18,508 bases of DNA from an uncultured bacterium (lineage in GTDB: Bacteria > Bacillota > Clostridia > Lachnospirales > Lachnospiraceae). Of the stretch, positions 1-6,074 are shown piece by piece. The notes under the pieces are model-generated. The model ran no database searches. It had not been told where the DNA came from and saw nothing but the letters and a program-made list of their open reading frames with translations. A program made the translations under genes and the position numbers. The stretch's first letter is position 1. Each line of letters begins with the position of its first letter. Location: contig CAJMQQ010000052.1 in assembly GCA_905215625.1 (NCBI GenBank), positions 1 to 18,508 of the forward strand, read 5' to 3'.

Positions 1-79
1 TAAACCACGGCAGAATAAACACCAGGCCCAGATTGTTTGACAGCCATTTTTTAAAGCCCTTGTTGGTGGACATGCTCAT
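1..79 (-). CDS. Sugar ABC transporter permease, N-terminal fragment (cut by window edge)
   Basis: Only the first 26 codons are inside the window. They read MSMSTNKGFKKW followed by a hydrophobic LGLVFILPWF, the typical basic N-terminus and first membrane segment of a CUT1 (MalF/UgpA-type) permease. The ATG at 79 overlaps the stop of the preceding gene (ATGA), which suggests translational coupling. AAAGGAGG lies at 83-90, only 3 nt from this ATG but 9 nt from a second in-frame ATG at 73, so the real start may be 73. The gene follows a sugar-binding lipoprotein and a GH105-like protein, so it should be the channel subunit of the same importer. The family call rests on few residues plus context. 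Confidence 0.7.
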   Translation of the reverse strand, partial: MSMSTNKGFKKWLSNNLGLVFILPWF

Positions 80-597
80 TTTCCTCCTTTACAAAAGAGT
101 GTTTCGTACTTTTCTGCTGACAGCACCTTTAACCGGCAGCCTTTTAAAACCGCTGTTTCAAACAGCGCCTGCGTTTCTTTTTCCAGGCGTCCCATTCTAT
201 TATCCTGGAAAAATCCGGCTTCTCTTAATGTACGTGCTGTCACTTTCATCAAATCTGCAAGATAACGGTAATGCTCATAAATCTCCATGGAAGTTACTTC
301 CAGGGTATCCGCGCAGGCAGTAAAAAAATAGGCCAGTTCCAGGCTTTCTTCCTTTTTTCCCTGACAGGTTCCTTTTATCATCCGGTCGTAATCTCTTTCT
401 TTGACCTGTCTGAATTGACGAATGATCTCCTGATAGCCTTCTTTGTTCCCGTACTCAGTCTCACAGAACATCCGGAAGGGGAGGCGTTCTGCCAGCATAA
501 AGCTGTCTTCTGCCTCCCCCAGCTGCCGGCTTTCTGCCAGCAGCTCTTGTCCGTTCTCCGAAACTCTTTCTTTTAGAATTTCGTCTAATCTTTTCAT
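76..597 (-). CDS. Shortened GH105-like protein, probably non-catalytic, in sugar transporter operon
   Basis: This 173-residue soluble, helical protein sits between the binding protein and the permease. By eye it aligns with two parts of the full GH105 enzyme at 2356-3486. Residues 33-71 (FMLAERLPF, then an E-Y-G-N-K-E-G-Y stretch and QF) match the segment after LDGLYMAQPF. Residues 87-164 (ADTLEV, then ETQALFETAVLKGCRL) match the ALIDTMDV and ETSGSAIFAFAIMKSVRL region. The block in between is missing, including the conserved HAYDDSRK, the FWCD-KVTGLS stretch and the Trp-rich RALGWY. About half the family length is therefore lost. The four-base gap after the binding-protein stop has no clear Shine-Dalgarno, so translation probably depends on coupling. 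The 3' end overlaps the permease start by 4 bp. It could be a sugar-sensing or accessory protein; its function is unknown. Confidence 0.75.
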   Translation of the reverse strand: MKRLDEILKERVSENGQELLAESRQLGEAEDSFMLAERLPFRMFCETEYGNKEGYQEIIRQFRQVKERDYDRMIKGTCQGKKEESLELAYFFTACADTLEVTSMEIYEHYRYLADLMKVTARTLREAGFFQDNRMGRLEKETQALFETAVLKGCRLKVLSAEKYETLFCKGGK

Positions 598-601
598 ATT
601 T

Positions 602-2002
602 TTACTTATTTAAAACTTCTTCAATGCCTTCTGCTAAAACCTCAGCAGCTTCTTCTGCATCGTAATCTCCGTAGCTTAAGCCAGCCATAACATCATAATA
701 AACGCCGTCGTTATTCTTTAATGCCGCTGCCTCAAACTTTGGATCTAACTGGAATTCTACATGAGATAATACCTTGCTGTTTGCTTCCGCTACCTTTTCA
801 TTGAGCAGATTATTGTCCTGGCAAACCTTTAAGCCTGCTGCAGAAGCTGGAATGCCACGCTCAGAAGCCATAATCTTAACGCCTTCTTCCTCGTTTAACA
901 GGAAGTTGATTAAAGCAGCGCACTCTGCTGGATGCTCGGTGTTTTCAGAGATTGCAAAGCACATGGAAACCTTTGCGAAACCACCCTTGGAATCACCCAT
1001 ATCGGTAAATTCCTCGCCTACTACAAACTCTTCGCCTTCGTTTAAAGCTCCTTCAAACTTAGAAGCGGAAGAATCCCACTCAAAGATACCTGCATATCTG
1101 CCATCCATCCACTTCGGGTTCTTGTCTAAGGACTCAGCGCCGTCGTTTAACAGGGTCTGGATAGTTGGGATTACGTGAGCATCCTCTAAAGAGGTAATGA
1201 AGTTTAAGCCGTCCTGGATTTCTTCAACACTGTACTGAAGAGTATTGTTCTCAACCCATGGCTTGCCATACTTGGATTCCAGATAGAATACCATCAGGAT
1301 GGTTCTGTCATACTCATTCATAGCCAGCGGGTAGTAATCCTCGCCCAGCTTTTCTTTAAATACAGGACCTGCTGCCATTAAGTCTGCCAAAGACTTTGGA
1401 GTCTCTAATCCTGCTTTGTCAAAAGTGGTCTTGTTCCAGTAGAAAATACGTCCGGTCATGGCAACTGGAACTGCCTGCAGCTCGTTTGCAACAGTACAAG
1501 CATTTAAATTGGTCTCAGAAAACTGGGTTAAATCTAAAATATCAGATACTTTGTTTAAATCATAAAATGCAGAACCATCAGAGCTGAAAGAAGTAATCCA
1601 GTTCCAGTTAATCTGGTTTACATCAGGAGCAGTTCCGGTTGCGAAAGAAGCGCTCATCTTATCTTCCCATCCGGTCCAGGCTGCATACTGAGTCTCAACG
1701 GTAATGTTTGGATATTTCTCCATAAATTTTTCAACAGCTGCCAGAGTTGCCTCATGTCTGCCGTCACCGCCCCACCAGCTCATGGTAATGGTAATCGGAT
1801 CAGTAGTATTAACCGTCAGTCCTTCTGCTGCGGCTGGCTCAGCTGCAGTAGTCTCGGCATTTGCTTCTGCTGCTTCTGTCTTTGCTTCTTCTGCTGGCGC
1901 AGTAGTTGCTGCACTGTCATCGCTGCCGCCGCAGGCTGCTAAAGACAGTACCATAGCAGATGCTAAAACCAGAGATGCCATTTTTTTAATACTCTTTCTC
2001 AT
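602..2002 (-). CDS. Extracellular sugar-binding lipoprotein of a CUT1 ABC transporter
   Basis: This is a family 1 solute-binding protein that captures an oligosaccharide outside the cell and delivers it to the permeases. The 466-residue product begins MRKSIKKMASLVLASA and has a lipobox LSLAAC with the lipidated Cys at residue 24. An Ala/Glu/Thr-rich linker follows to about residue 60, then the mature fold opening with ITMSWWGGDGRHEAT. The reading frame stays open 25 codons further upstream. ATG at 2002 is chosen because GGGAG lies 6 nt before it and the signal peptide follows at once. It is the first gene of the operon that continues with the GH105-like protein and a permease. Divergence from a GH105 hydrolase across paired operators suggests unsaturated galacturonate- or rhamnogalacturonan-derived oligosaccharides as substrate. 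That substrate is inference. Confidence 0.9.
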   Translation of the reverse strand: MRKSIKKMASLVLASAMVLSLAACGGSDDSAATTAPAEEAKTEAAEANAETTAAEPAAAEGLTVNTTDPITITMSWWGGDGRHEATLAAVEKFMEKYPNITVETQYAAWTGWEDKMSASFATGTAPDVNQINWNWITSFSSDGSAFYDLNKVSDILDLTQFSETNLNACTVANELQAVPVAMTGRIFYWNKTTFDKAGLETPKSLADLMAAGPVFKEKLGEDYYPLAMNEYDRTILMVFYLESKYGKPWVENNTLQYSVEEIQDGLNFITSLEDAHVIPTIQTLLNDGAESLDKNPKWMDGRYAGIFEWDSSASKFEGALNEGEEFVVGEEFTDMGDSKGGFAKVSMCFAISENTEHPAECAALINFLLNEEEGVKIMASERGIPASAAGLKVCQDNNLLNEKVAEANSKVLSHVEFQLDPKFEAAALKNNDGVYYDVMAGLSYGDYDAEEAAEVLAEGIEEVLNK

Positions 2003-2062
2003 ATTTCTCTCCCTTTCTTTCTCTTGCTCCCCTGTACCTTTTCTTGCTTGGTTCTTTTTGTT

Positions 2063-2076
2063 TGCAAAGGTTTGCA
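2063..2076. promoter_or_regulatory. LacI-family operator, proximal to binding-protein operon
   Basis: TGCAAAGGTTTGCA is a palindrome apart from its central two bases. It differs from the perfect site at 2313-2326 only in that centre (GG instead of CG). The site lies between the promoter candidates and the start codon at 2002. Its form fits LacI/GalR-family regulators; none is encoded in the window. Confidence 0.7.
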
Positions 2077-2169
2077 AGCTTTTTTAAAATTTTATGCATA
2101 TCGCTCATATTTCCTCAAGTTTTTCTCAAGTTTTACAAGCAAATATGCATTTTCTCTGTGCGTGTTTTT

Positions 2170-2198
2170 ATAATAACATCCTATAACCAATCTGTCAA
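2170..2198 (-). promoter_or_regulatory. Promoter of the binding-protein operon
   Basis: On the minus strand TTGACA (2193-2198) is followed by a 17-nt spacer and TATTAT (2170-2175), close to the sigma-A consensus. Transcription would begin near 2163 and leave a leader of about 160 nt that contains the operator at 2063-2076. Confidence 0.7.
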
Positions 2199-2312
2199 TT
2201 GTGTATTTAGCTTAGTTTTTTATTATTTTTTTGTATGTTTTGCCTAATTTTCTTTCATATGCATATATGATATTATGTTAATAGTCCAATACAATATATG
2301 ATTTGCAGTATT

Positions 2313-2326
2313 TGCAAACGTTTGCA
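2313..2326. promoter_or_regulatory. LacI-family operator, proximal to GH105 gene (perfect palindrome)
   Basis: TGCAAACGTTTGCA is a perfect 14-bp palindrome with a central CG, as preferred by LacI/GalR-family proteins. An extra TTTGCA half-site lies at 2302-2307. The palindrome lies 29 nt before the GH105 start codon, where a bound repressor would block transcription. Its centre is exactly 250 bp from that of the sister site at 2063-2076. Confidence 0.75.
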
Positions 2327-2355
2327 TTTTATCACCATTTAAAGGAGTATGTATT

Positions 2356-3486
2356 ATGGAAATTTTAGATCGTTATATTGATCAGCTTCTGGAACGAAGT
2401 ACCCCTCAGGCGCCAATTTGGAATATTGAAAAAATCCGCGAAGGTGCCAAACCTTCCTGGAACTATATGGACGGCTGCATGATTAATGCTATTCTGGAAC
2501 TTTATCTTATAAGAAAAAACCCCAAATATCTGGAATTTGCCGATTCCTTCATCGACTATTTTGTAAAAGAGGACGGCCAGATTCTATCATATTCTCCAGA
2601 AGAGTACAATCTGGACAATGTAAATGCCGGAAAAACGCTTTTCGACTTGTATGATTTGACTGGAAAAGAAAAGTACCGGAAGGCCATGGACACAGTTTAC
2701 AGCCAGTTAAAAAAACAGCCCCGTACTTCTACCGGCAATTTCTGGCACAAAAAGATTTATCCCAACCAGATATGGCTGGATGGTCTGTATATGGCTCAGC
2801 CTTTCTATATGCAATATGAGGCATCTTACAATGACTGTAAAGGATGCCGCGACAGCTACGAACAGTTTCTTCACGTATACGATTTGATGCGAGACTGCCG
2901 CAACGGCTTGTATTACCACGCTTATGATGATTCCAGAAAGGCCTTCTGGTGCGACAAGGTTACCGGCCTTTCTGACAATTTCTGGCTGAGAGCCCTTGGA
3001 TGGTATGCTATGGCCTTAATCGACACCATGGATGTCATGCCGGCTTCTATGGAACAGGAACAGGCAGAGCTTGGACGAATCTACAAAGAATTAATCGATG
3101 CCATGCTTCCTTATCAGGATGAAGAAACCGGTATGTGGTACCAGGTCGTAAACAGAGGCGGCATCGCCCCTAACTACCTGGAAACTTCCGGCTCCGCTAT
3201 TTTTGCATTTGCAATTATGAAAAGCGTCCGCCTGGGATTTCTGGATGACAGCTATTATGCCTATGGCAAAAAAGCATTTGACGGCATCTGCCGTACCCAG
3301 TTATCAGAAAGGGACGGCGAACTTCAGTTAGACAGCATCTGTCTGGTAGCCGGCCTTGGCAACAAAGAAATGCGGGAAGGAACCTTTGACTACTATATGC
3401 GAGAACCAATTGTGAAAAACGAAGCAAAAGGTGTTGCCCCGCTGATTCTGGCTTATATTGAAGTAATGATGAGAGAAGGCAGATAA
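2356..3486 (+). CDS. Glycoside hydrolase family 105, unsaturated rhamnogalacturonyl hydrolase (YteR/YesR-like)
   Basis: GH105 enzymes hydrate the double bond of the terminal 4,5-unsaturated uronate that polysaccharide lyases leave on rhamnogalacturonan fragments, which releases the uronate. The 376-residue length fits the family. The motif NQIWLDGLYMAQPF carries the likely catalytic Asp142 (equivalent to the YteR catalytic Asp). YYHAYDDSRKAFW includes His188, followed by TGLSDNFWLRALGWYAMAL, YQDEETGMWYQV and NYLETSGSA, all typical of the (alpha/alpha)6 barrel. No signal peptide is present, so it acts in the cytoplasm on imported oligosaccharides. AAAGGAG at 2341-2347 lies 8 nt before the ATG. 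It is a single plus-strand gene, divergent from the transporter operon and probably controlled by the same repressor. Related GH105 enzymes accept other unsaturated uronides, so the exact glycan is uncertain. Confidence 0.92.
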   Translation: MEILDRYIDQLLERSTPQAPIWNIEKIREGAKPSWNYMDGCMINAILELYLIRKNPKYLEFADSFIDYFVKEDGQILSYSPEEYNLDNVNAGKTLFDLYDLTGKEKYRKAMDTVYSQLKKQPRTSTGNFWHKKIYPNQIWLDGLYMAQPFYMQYEASYNDCKGCRDSYEQFLHVYDLMRDCRNGLYYHAYDDSRKAFWCDKVTGLSDNFWLRALGWYAMALIDTMDVMPASMEQEQAELGRIYKELIDAMLPYQDEETGMWYQVVNRGGIAPNYLETSGSAIFAFAIMKSVRLGFLDDSYYAYGKKAFDGICRTQLSERDGELQLDSICLVAGLGNKEMREGTFDYYMREPIVKNEAKGVAPLILAYIEVMMREGR

Positions 3487-3520
3487 TCGTTTCTGCTTTT
3501 CCGGATGTTTTGCACGCACC

Positions 3521-3584
3521 AAAAAAAAGACTGGGCAAAGAAACGAGGATTATCCTGTCAAGTTTCTTTCTCCCAGTCTTTTTA
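3521..3584. terminator. Bidirectional terminator between GH105 gene and xerD
   Basis: AAAAAGACTGGG and AAAGAAAC on the left pair with GTTTCTTT and CCCAGTCTTTTT on the right around a loop of about 18 nt. One small mismatch interrupts the stem. Flanking A and T runs allow termination from both sides, which fits two convergent genes ending at 3486 and 3594. Confidence 0.85.
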
Positions 3585-3593
3585 CTATAAATA

Positions 3594-4442
3594 TCAACCA
3601 GAAATCCGGTAAGAAGCATACACCTGTGTCGTCGCCATATCGGAATGTCCCAGCATTGCCTGCACGGCCTGAATATCTGCCCCGCTCCTTAACAGGTGGG
3701 CTGCAAAGGAATGACGCAGGGAATGTGGGGTAATATCTGCCTGGATTCCGGCCTTTTCCCCATAGTATTTAATAATCTTCCAAAAACCCTGCCGGGTCAT
3801 GGCTTTTCCGTTACAGTTGGTAAACAGCCAGTCGCTTTCCTGCCCCTTTAACAATTCGCCCCGCGCCTGATTTAGATATTCATTCAGCGCTTTTGAGGCT
3901 CTCTTGCCAAATGGAATGGTTCGTTCTCTCTGACCGTCCCTGCAGACCAGAAATCCAACGTTCAGATTAATATCATCCAATTTTAAATTAATAATCTCGG
4001 ATACCCTGATTCCAGTCGCATATAACAGTTCCAGCATTGCCTTGTCACGAAGTTCTTTGGCGTTTTTCCCTTCTGGCTGGGCTAACAGCGCCTGGACTTC
4101 TTCTACTGTTAAAATAACCGGTGCTTTTTTCTCTACCTTCGGCGCTTTTAAAAGTTCTGCTGGATCCCGTTTGATCTTTCCTTCTTTAAATTCATAGTGA
4201 AAAAACGCTTTGATTGCCGCCAGTTCCCTAGAAATGGTAGTCGTGGCCTTGCCATTTTTTTCCAGATATAAGATATAAGAATTCAGGCTGGTTCTGGTAA
4301 CTTTGTCTGTCTCTGTAATTCCCTGTCCTCTTAAATAATCTTCCAGCTGCATCAAATCCCGCCGATACGAAATTTCTGTGTTTTTTGAAGTTTTCTTTAC
4401 GTCCCTTAAATAAATCACAAACTCCTGTATATCTTCTGTCAT
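3594..4442 (-). CDS. xerD: Site-specific tyrosine recombinase, XerD type, with truncated C-terminus
   Basis: Xer recombinases resolve chromosome dimers at dif sites. The 282-residue product has an N-terminal SAM-like core-binding domain (about 1-100) and a catalytic domain (about 105-282). Catalytic residues are Arg146 in YATGIRVSEI, His240 and Arg243 in ITPHSLRHSFAAHLL, His266 in MLGHSD and Tyr275 in TTQVYASY. Two things are odd. The usual GKG turn with the active-site Lys reads RDG (residues 168-170). The chain also stops seven residues after the nucleophilic Tyr, where XerD normally continues about 20 residues to a terminal HPRA-like end. The other frames after the stop do not encode the missing helix. 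GGGAG precedes the ATG. The gene has its own promoter and ends at the shared terminator. It may be the main XerD or a specialised relative; no dif site was seen. Confidence 0.85.
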   Translation of the reverse strand: MTEDIQEFVIYLRDVKKTSKNTEISYRRDLMQLEDYLRGQGITETDKVTRTSLNSYILYLEKNGKATTTISRELAAIKAFFHYEFKEGKIKRDPAELLKAPKVEKKAPVILTVEEVQALLAQPEGKNAKELRDKAMLELLYATGIRVSEIINLKLDDINLNVGFLVCRDGQRERTIPFGKRASKALNEYLNQARGELLKGQESDWLFTNCNGKAMTRQGFWKIIKYYGEKAGIQADITPHSLRHSFAAHLLRSGADIQAVQAMLGHSDMATTQVYASYRISG

Positions 4443-4492
4443 ACCTGTCTCCCTGCCCTGCTCCCTTTTCCTTTAATCACTCTGTGGCTCCA

Positions 4493-4514
4493 AAAATGGG
4501 CCTAAAATGGGCCT
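4493..4514. repeat. Tandem 11-bp direct repeat in the xerD leader
   Basis: AAAATGGGCCT occurs twice without a gap (4493-4503 and 4504-4514), just downstream of the predicted xerD start site. The period is about one helical turn, so a regulator could bind both copies on one face. This role is inference. Confidence 0.7.
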
Positions 4515-4523
4515 TTAACCTAC

Positions 4524-4552
4524 ATTATATCTATATTTTTTGATAAAATCAA
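4524..4552 (-). promoter_or_regulatory. Promoter of xerD
   Basis: On the minus strand TTGATT (4547-4552), a 17-nt spacer and a perfect TATAAT (4524-4529) predict a start near 4517 and a leader of about 75 nt. The -10 is strong and the -35 is partial. Confidence 0.6.
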
Positions 4553-4602
4553 ACACATTTTTCCCACATTTCTGCCATTTTCTGCGTACTTTACATAAAA
4601 AA

Positions 4603-4646
4603 TACAACATATTGAACCAAAACTTCAAAGCGCTCAATATGTTGTA
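4603..4646 (-). terminator. Terminator of the kdgF-isomerase operon
   Basis: A perfect 13-bp inverted repeat (TACAACATATTGA at 4603-4615, complement at 4634-4646) surrounds an 18-nt loop. Read on the minus strand it is followed by ATTTTTTATG. It lies 21 nt after the stop of the gene at 4667. The stem is AT-rich, so efficiency may be moderate. Confidence 0.75.
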
Positions 4647-4666
4647 AATTTTTTGTAAAATATTTT

Positions 4667-5509
4667 TTATACTCTGTCGTAAATTTCCTTCAAAAACTCC
4701 ACATCGCTGTGATACCGCTCTTTATTAGAGTTTTCCAGCAGCATGGTAATGTGCGGCTTTTCTTCTTTTAAATGCTTCATCAACGGTTCATACCGGAACA
4801 GTCCCTCTCCCACATGGCGGAAAATCTGGCTGCTGCCGTCAAAAACAAAATCCTTCATATGGAGCATGGTAATCTTATCTCCATAATAGGCAAAAGCCTT
4901 GTCAATTACCTCTTCCTGATGATCCACTTCATCCGGATGGATTAAATTTACGGAATCCAGAATTACTTCTACATTTGGAGAGTCAATATCTTCTAAAAAG
5001 CGTTTCATCATCGCCGGACTATACAAGGTATGATTAAACACTCCTTCTACGCCAACAATTACCCCCAGCTTTTCTGCAACAGATACAATCTCCCTCATAC
5101 TTTTTAGCAGCCTCTGATATGCCGTTTCCGTAAAGGTTTCCGGAGTCGCCTTCATATCTGGATCCAGACGTCCGGTTTCCGTTCCTACCATATCTGCGCC
5201 AATCATTTTTGCATATTTTAAATGCTCGATAAATTTAGCCACCTCTGCCTGGCGCATTGATTCAATGGGATGAATCGGGTTAATATAACACCCCAGAACA
5301 GCCACATGGATCTGATTTTTTTCCAGCAAGGATGCAATATAGCGGCCAAATCCTGCGCTGTAATGCCCTACAGAAAAATCATAATCCGATATGGATTTTC
5401 CAAAAGCAAGCTGAATCTGGTCGATCTGATTGGCCCTTACTTCCTGAAACAGCTCTTCCATAGGCATTTTCGGGCAAATGTCGTGACAACGCATACCAAA
5501 ACTCAACAT
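4667..5509 (-). CDS. Sugar phosphate isomerase/epimerase family protein (AP endonuclease 2-like TIM barrel)
   Basis: This 280-residue cytoplasmic protein has the xylose-isomerase-like TIM-barrel fold. Likely metal ligands are Glu155 (IVGVEGVFNH), Asp185 (VILDSVN), His217 (MLHMKDF) and Glu259 (MLLENSN), in the order and spacing expected of the family. AAGGAGG lies 8 nt before the ATG. It follows the KdgF-like cupin by 41 nt with no terminator between, so the two are probably co-transcribed and end at the hairpin at 4603-4646. Family members isomerise or epimerise sugars, sugar phosphates or keto-acids, and the substrate cannot be read from sequence. The neighbourhood (KdgF, GH105, uronide transporter) suggests a keto-deoxy-uronate or rhamnose-related intermediate, which is inference. 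Confidence 0.8.
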   Translation of the reverse strand: MLSFGMRCHDICPKMPMEELFQEVRANQIDQIQLAFGKSISDYDFSVGHYSAGFGRYIASLLEKNQIHVAVLGCYINPIHPIESMRQAEVAKFIEHLKYAKMIGADMVGTETGRLDPDMKATPETFTETAYQRLLKSMREIVSVAEKLGVIVGVEGVFNHTLYSPAMMKRFLEDIDSPNVEVILDSVNLIHPDEVDHQEEVIDKAFAYYGDKITMLHMKDFVFDGSSQIFRHVGEGLFRYEPLMKHLKEEKPHITMLLENSNKERYHSDVEFLKEIYDRV

Positions 5510-5550
5510 CCTGTCGTCCTCCTTCTATCTGTATCTTTTCTATCTGTGTT

Positions 5551-5889
5551 TTATTTCTGTTCTGCTTCCAGGAAATCTTCCCTGCATGGATTGAAAATAT
5601 CCAGCAGTTTGGTATTTTCGACTGCTACCACTCCATGAACTACATTGGGTTCTACGTGGTAAATATCTCCGGTTACCAGCACCTTATCTTCTTTTCCCTC
5701 TTCCTGGTAAATCAAAGATCCTTCTACAATATAGCCCATCTGCTCATGAGGATGGCTGTGCTTTGCTCCTACTGCACCTTTTTCAAACTGCAGTTCCACT
5801 GCCATCAGGTTTTTGCTGTAAGATAAAATTTTGCGAACCACACCTCCTCCTAAATCTGTCAGCGGAATGGTCTTATTTTCTGTATACAT
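5551..5889 (-). CDS. kdgF: KdgF-like cupin, probable unsaturated uronate-linearizing enzyme
   Basis: KdgF converts the 4,5-unsaturated galacturonate released from pectin into the linear keto form (5-keto-4-deoxyuronate), the entry to the KduI/KduD/KdgK/KdgA route. The 112-residue single-cupin product matches the size of KdgF. It carries the HSHPHEQMGY motif (His44, His46, His48, Gln50), GDIYHVEPNVVHG with His85, and the near-terminal DIFNPCREDFL that resembles the SPPREDYL end of known KdgF proteins. These His and Gln residues should hold the metal. AGGAGG lies 8 nt before the ATG. It is the first gene of a two-gene operon and works on the product of the GH105 enzyme encoded 2 kb away. A general cupin of unknown role is the alternative, but the motif match is good. 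Confidence 0.78.
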   Translation of the reverse strand: MYTENKTIPLTDLGGGVVRKILSYSKNLMAVELQFEKGAVGAKHSHPHEQMGYIVEGSLIYQEEGKEDKVLVTGDIYHVEPNVVHGVVAVENTKLLDIFNPCREDFLEAEQK

Positions 5890-5930
5890 AGTAATATCCT
5901 CCTAATCTGCCATTAATATGTTTTTTCTCT

Positions 5931-5960
5931 ATTATACTCTTTTATATCCGGATACCGCAA
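5931..5960 (-). promoter_or_regulatory. Promoter of kdgF operon with internal palindrome
   Basis: On the minus strand TTGCGG (5955-5960), an 18-nt spacer and a perfect TATAAT (5931-5936) form the promoter, with a start near 5924. The perfect palindrome TATCCGGATA (5945-5954) fills part of the spacer, a place where a repressor would exclude RNA polymerase. It differs from the TGCAAA operators, so another regulator may act here. Confidence 0.6.
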
Positions 5961-6020
5961 TCTCTTTTCTGAGGTTTTCAGGTTAAAAATCAACTGCTCT
6001 CTCATCTCCCGGATATGCCA

Positions 6021-6059
6021 AAAAGACCCAGAGCAAACATTCATCTGCCCTGAGTCTTT
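6021..6059 (-). terminator. Terminator of guaB
   Basis: On the minus strand AAAGACTCAGGGC and GCTCTGGGTCTTT form a stem with two mismatches and a loop of about 12 nt, followed by TTTT. It begins 15 nt after the guaB stop. Confidence 0.7.
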
Positions 6060-6074
6060 CTCACAAACATTTTA

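Larger units (their letters stand above)
2003..2355. promoter_or_regulatory. Divergent regulatory region between binding-protein operon and GH105 gene
   Basis: This 353-bp AT-rich stretch has no gene. It holds a strong minus-strand promoter, a second weaker minus-strand candidate (TTGAGG at 2113-2118, ATAAAA at 2090-2095, spacer 17), two LacI-type palindromes, an 11-bp tandem repeat (CTCAAGTTTT at 2114-2123 and 2125-2134), and the GH105 leader. A possible plus-strand -10 is TATGAT at 2297-2302, which would put the GH105 start site just before the operator at 2313. No good -35 goes with it. Confidence 0.7.

Noticed and set aside
1704..2087. Plus-strand open frame with Ala/Ser-rich sequence
   Set aside because: It is the complement of the low-complexity linker and signal peptide of the binding protein.
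3540..3600. Frameshift as explanation for the short XerD C-terminus
   Set aside because: Neither of the other two frames after the catalytic Tyr encodes the usual terminal helix, so a single indel does not restore it.
3215..3619. 134-codon open frame on the minus strand
   Set aside because: It covers the GH105 end, the terminator hairpin and the xerD end. It has no Shine-Dalgarno and no recognisable domain.
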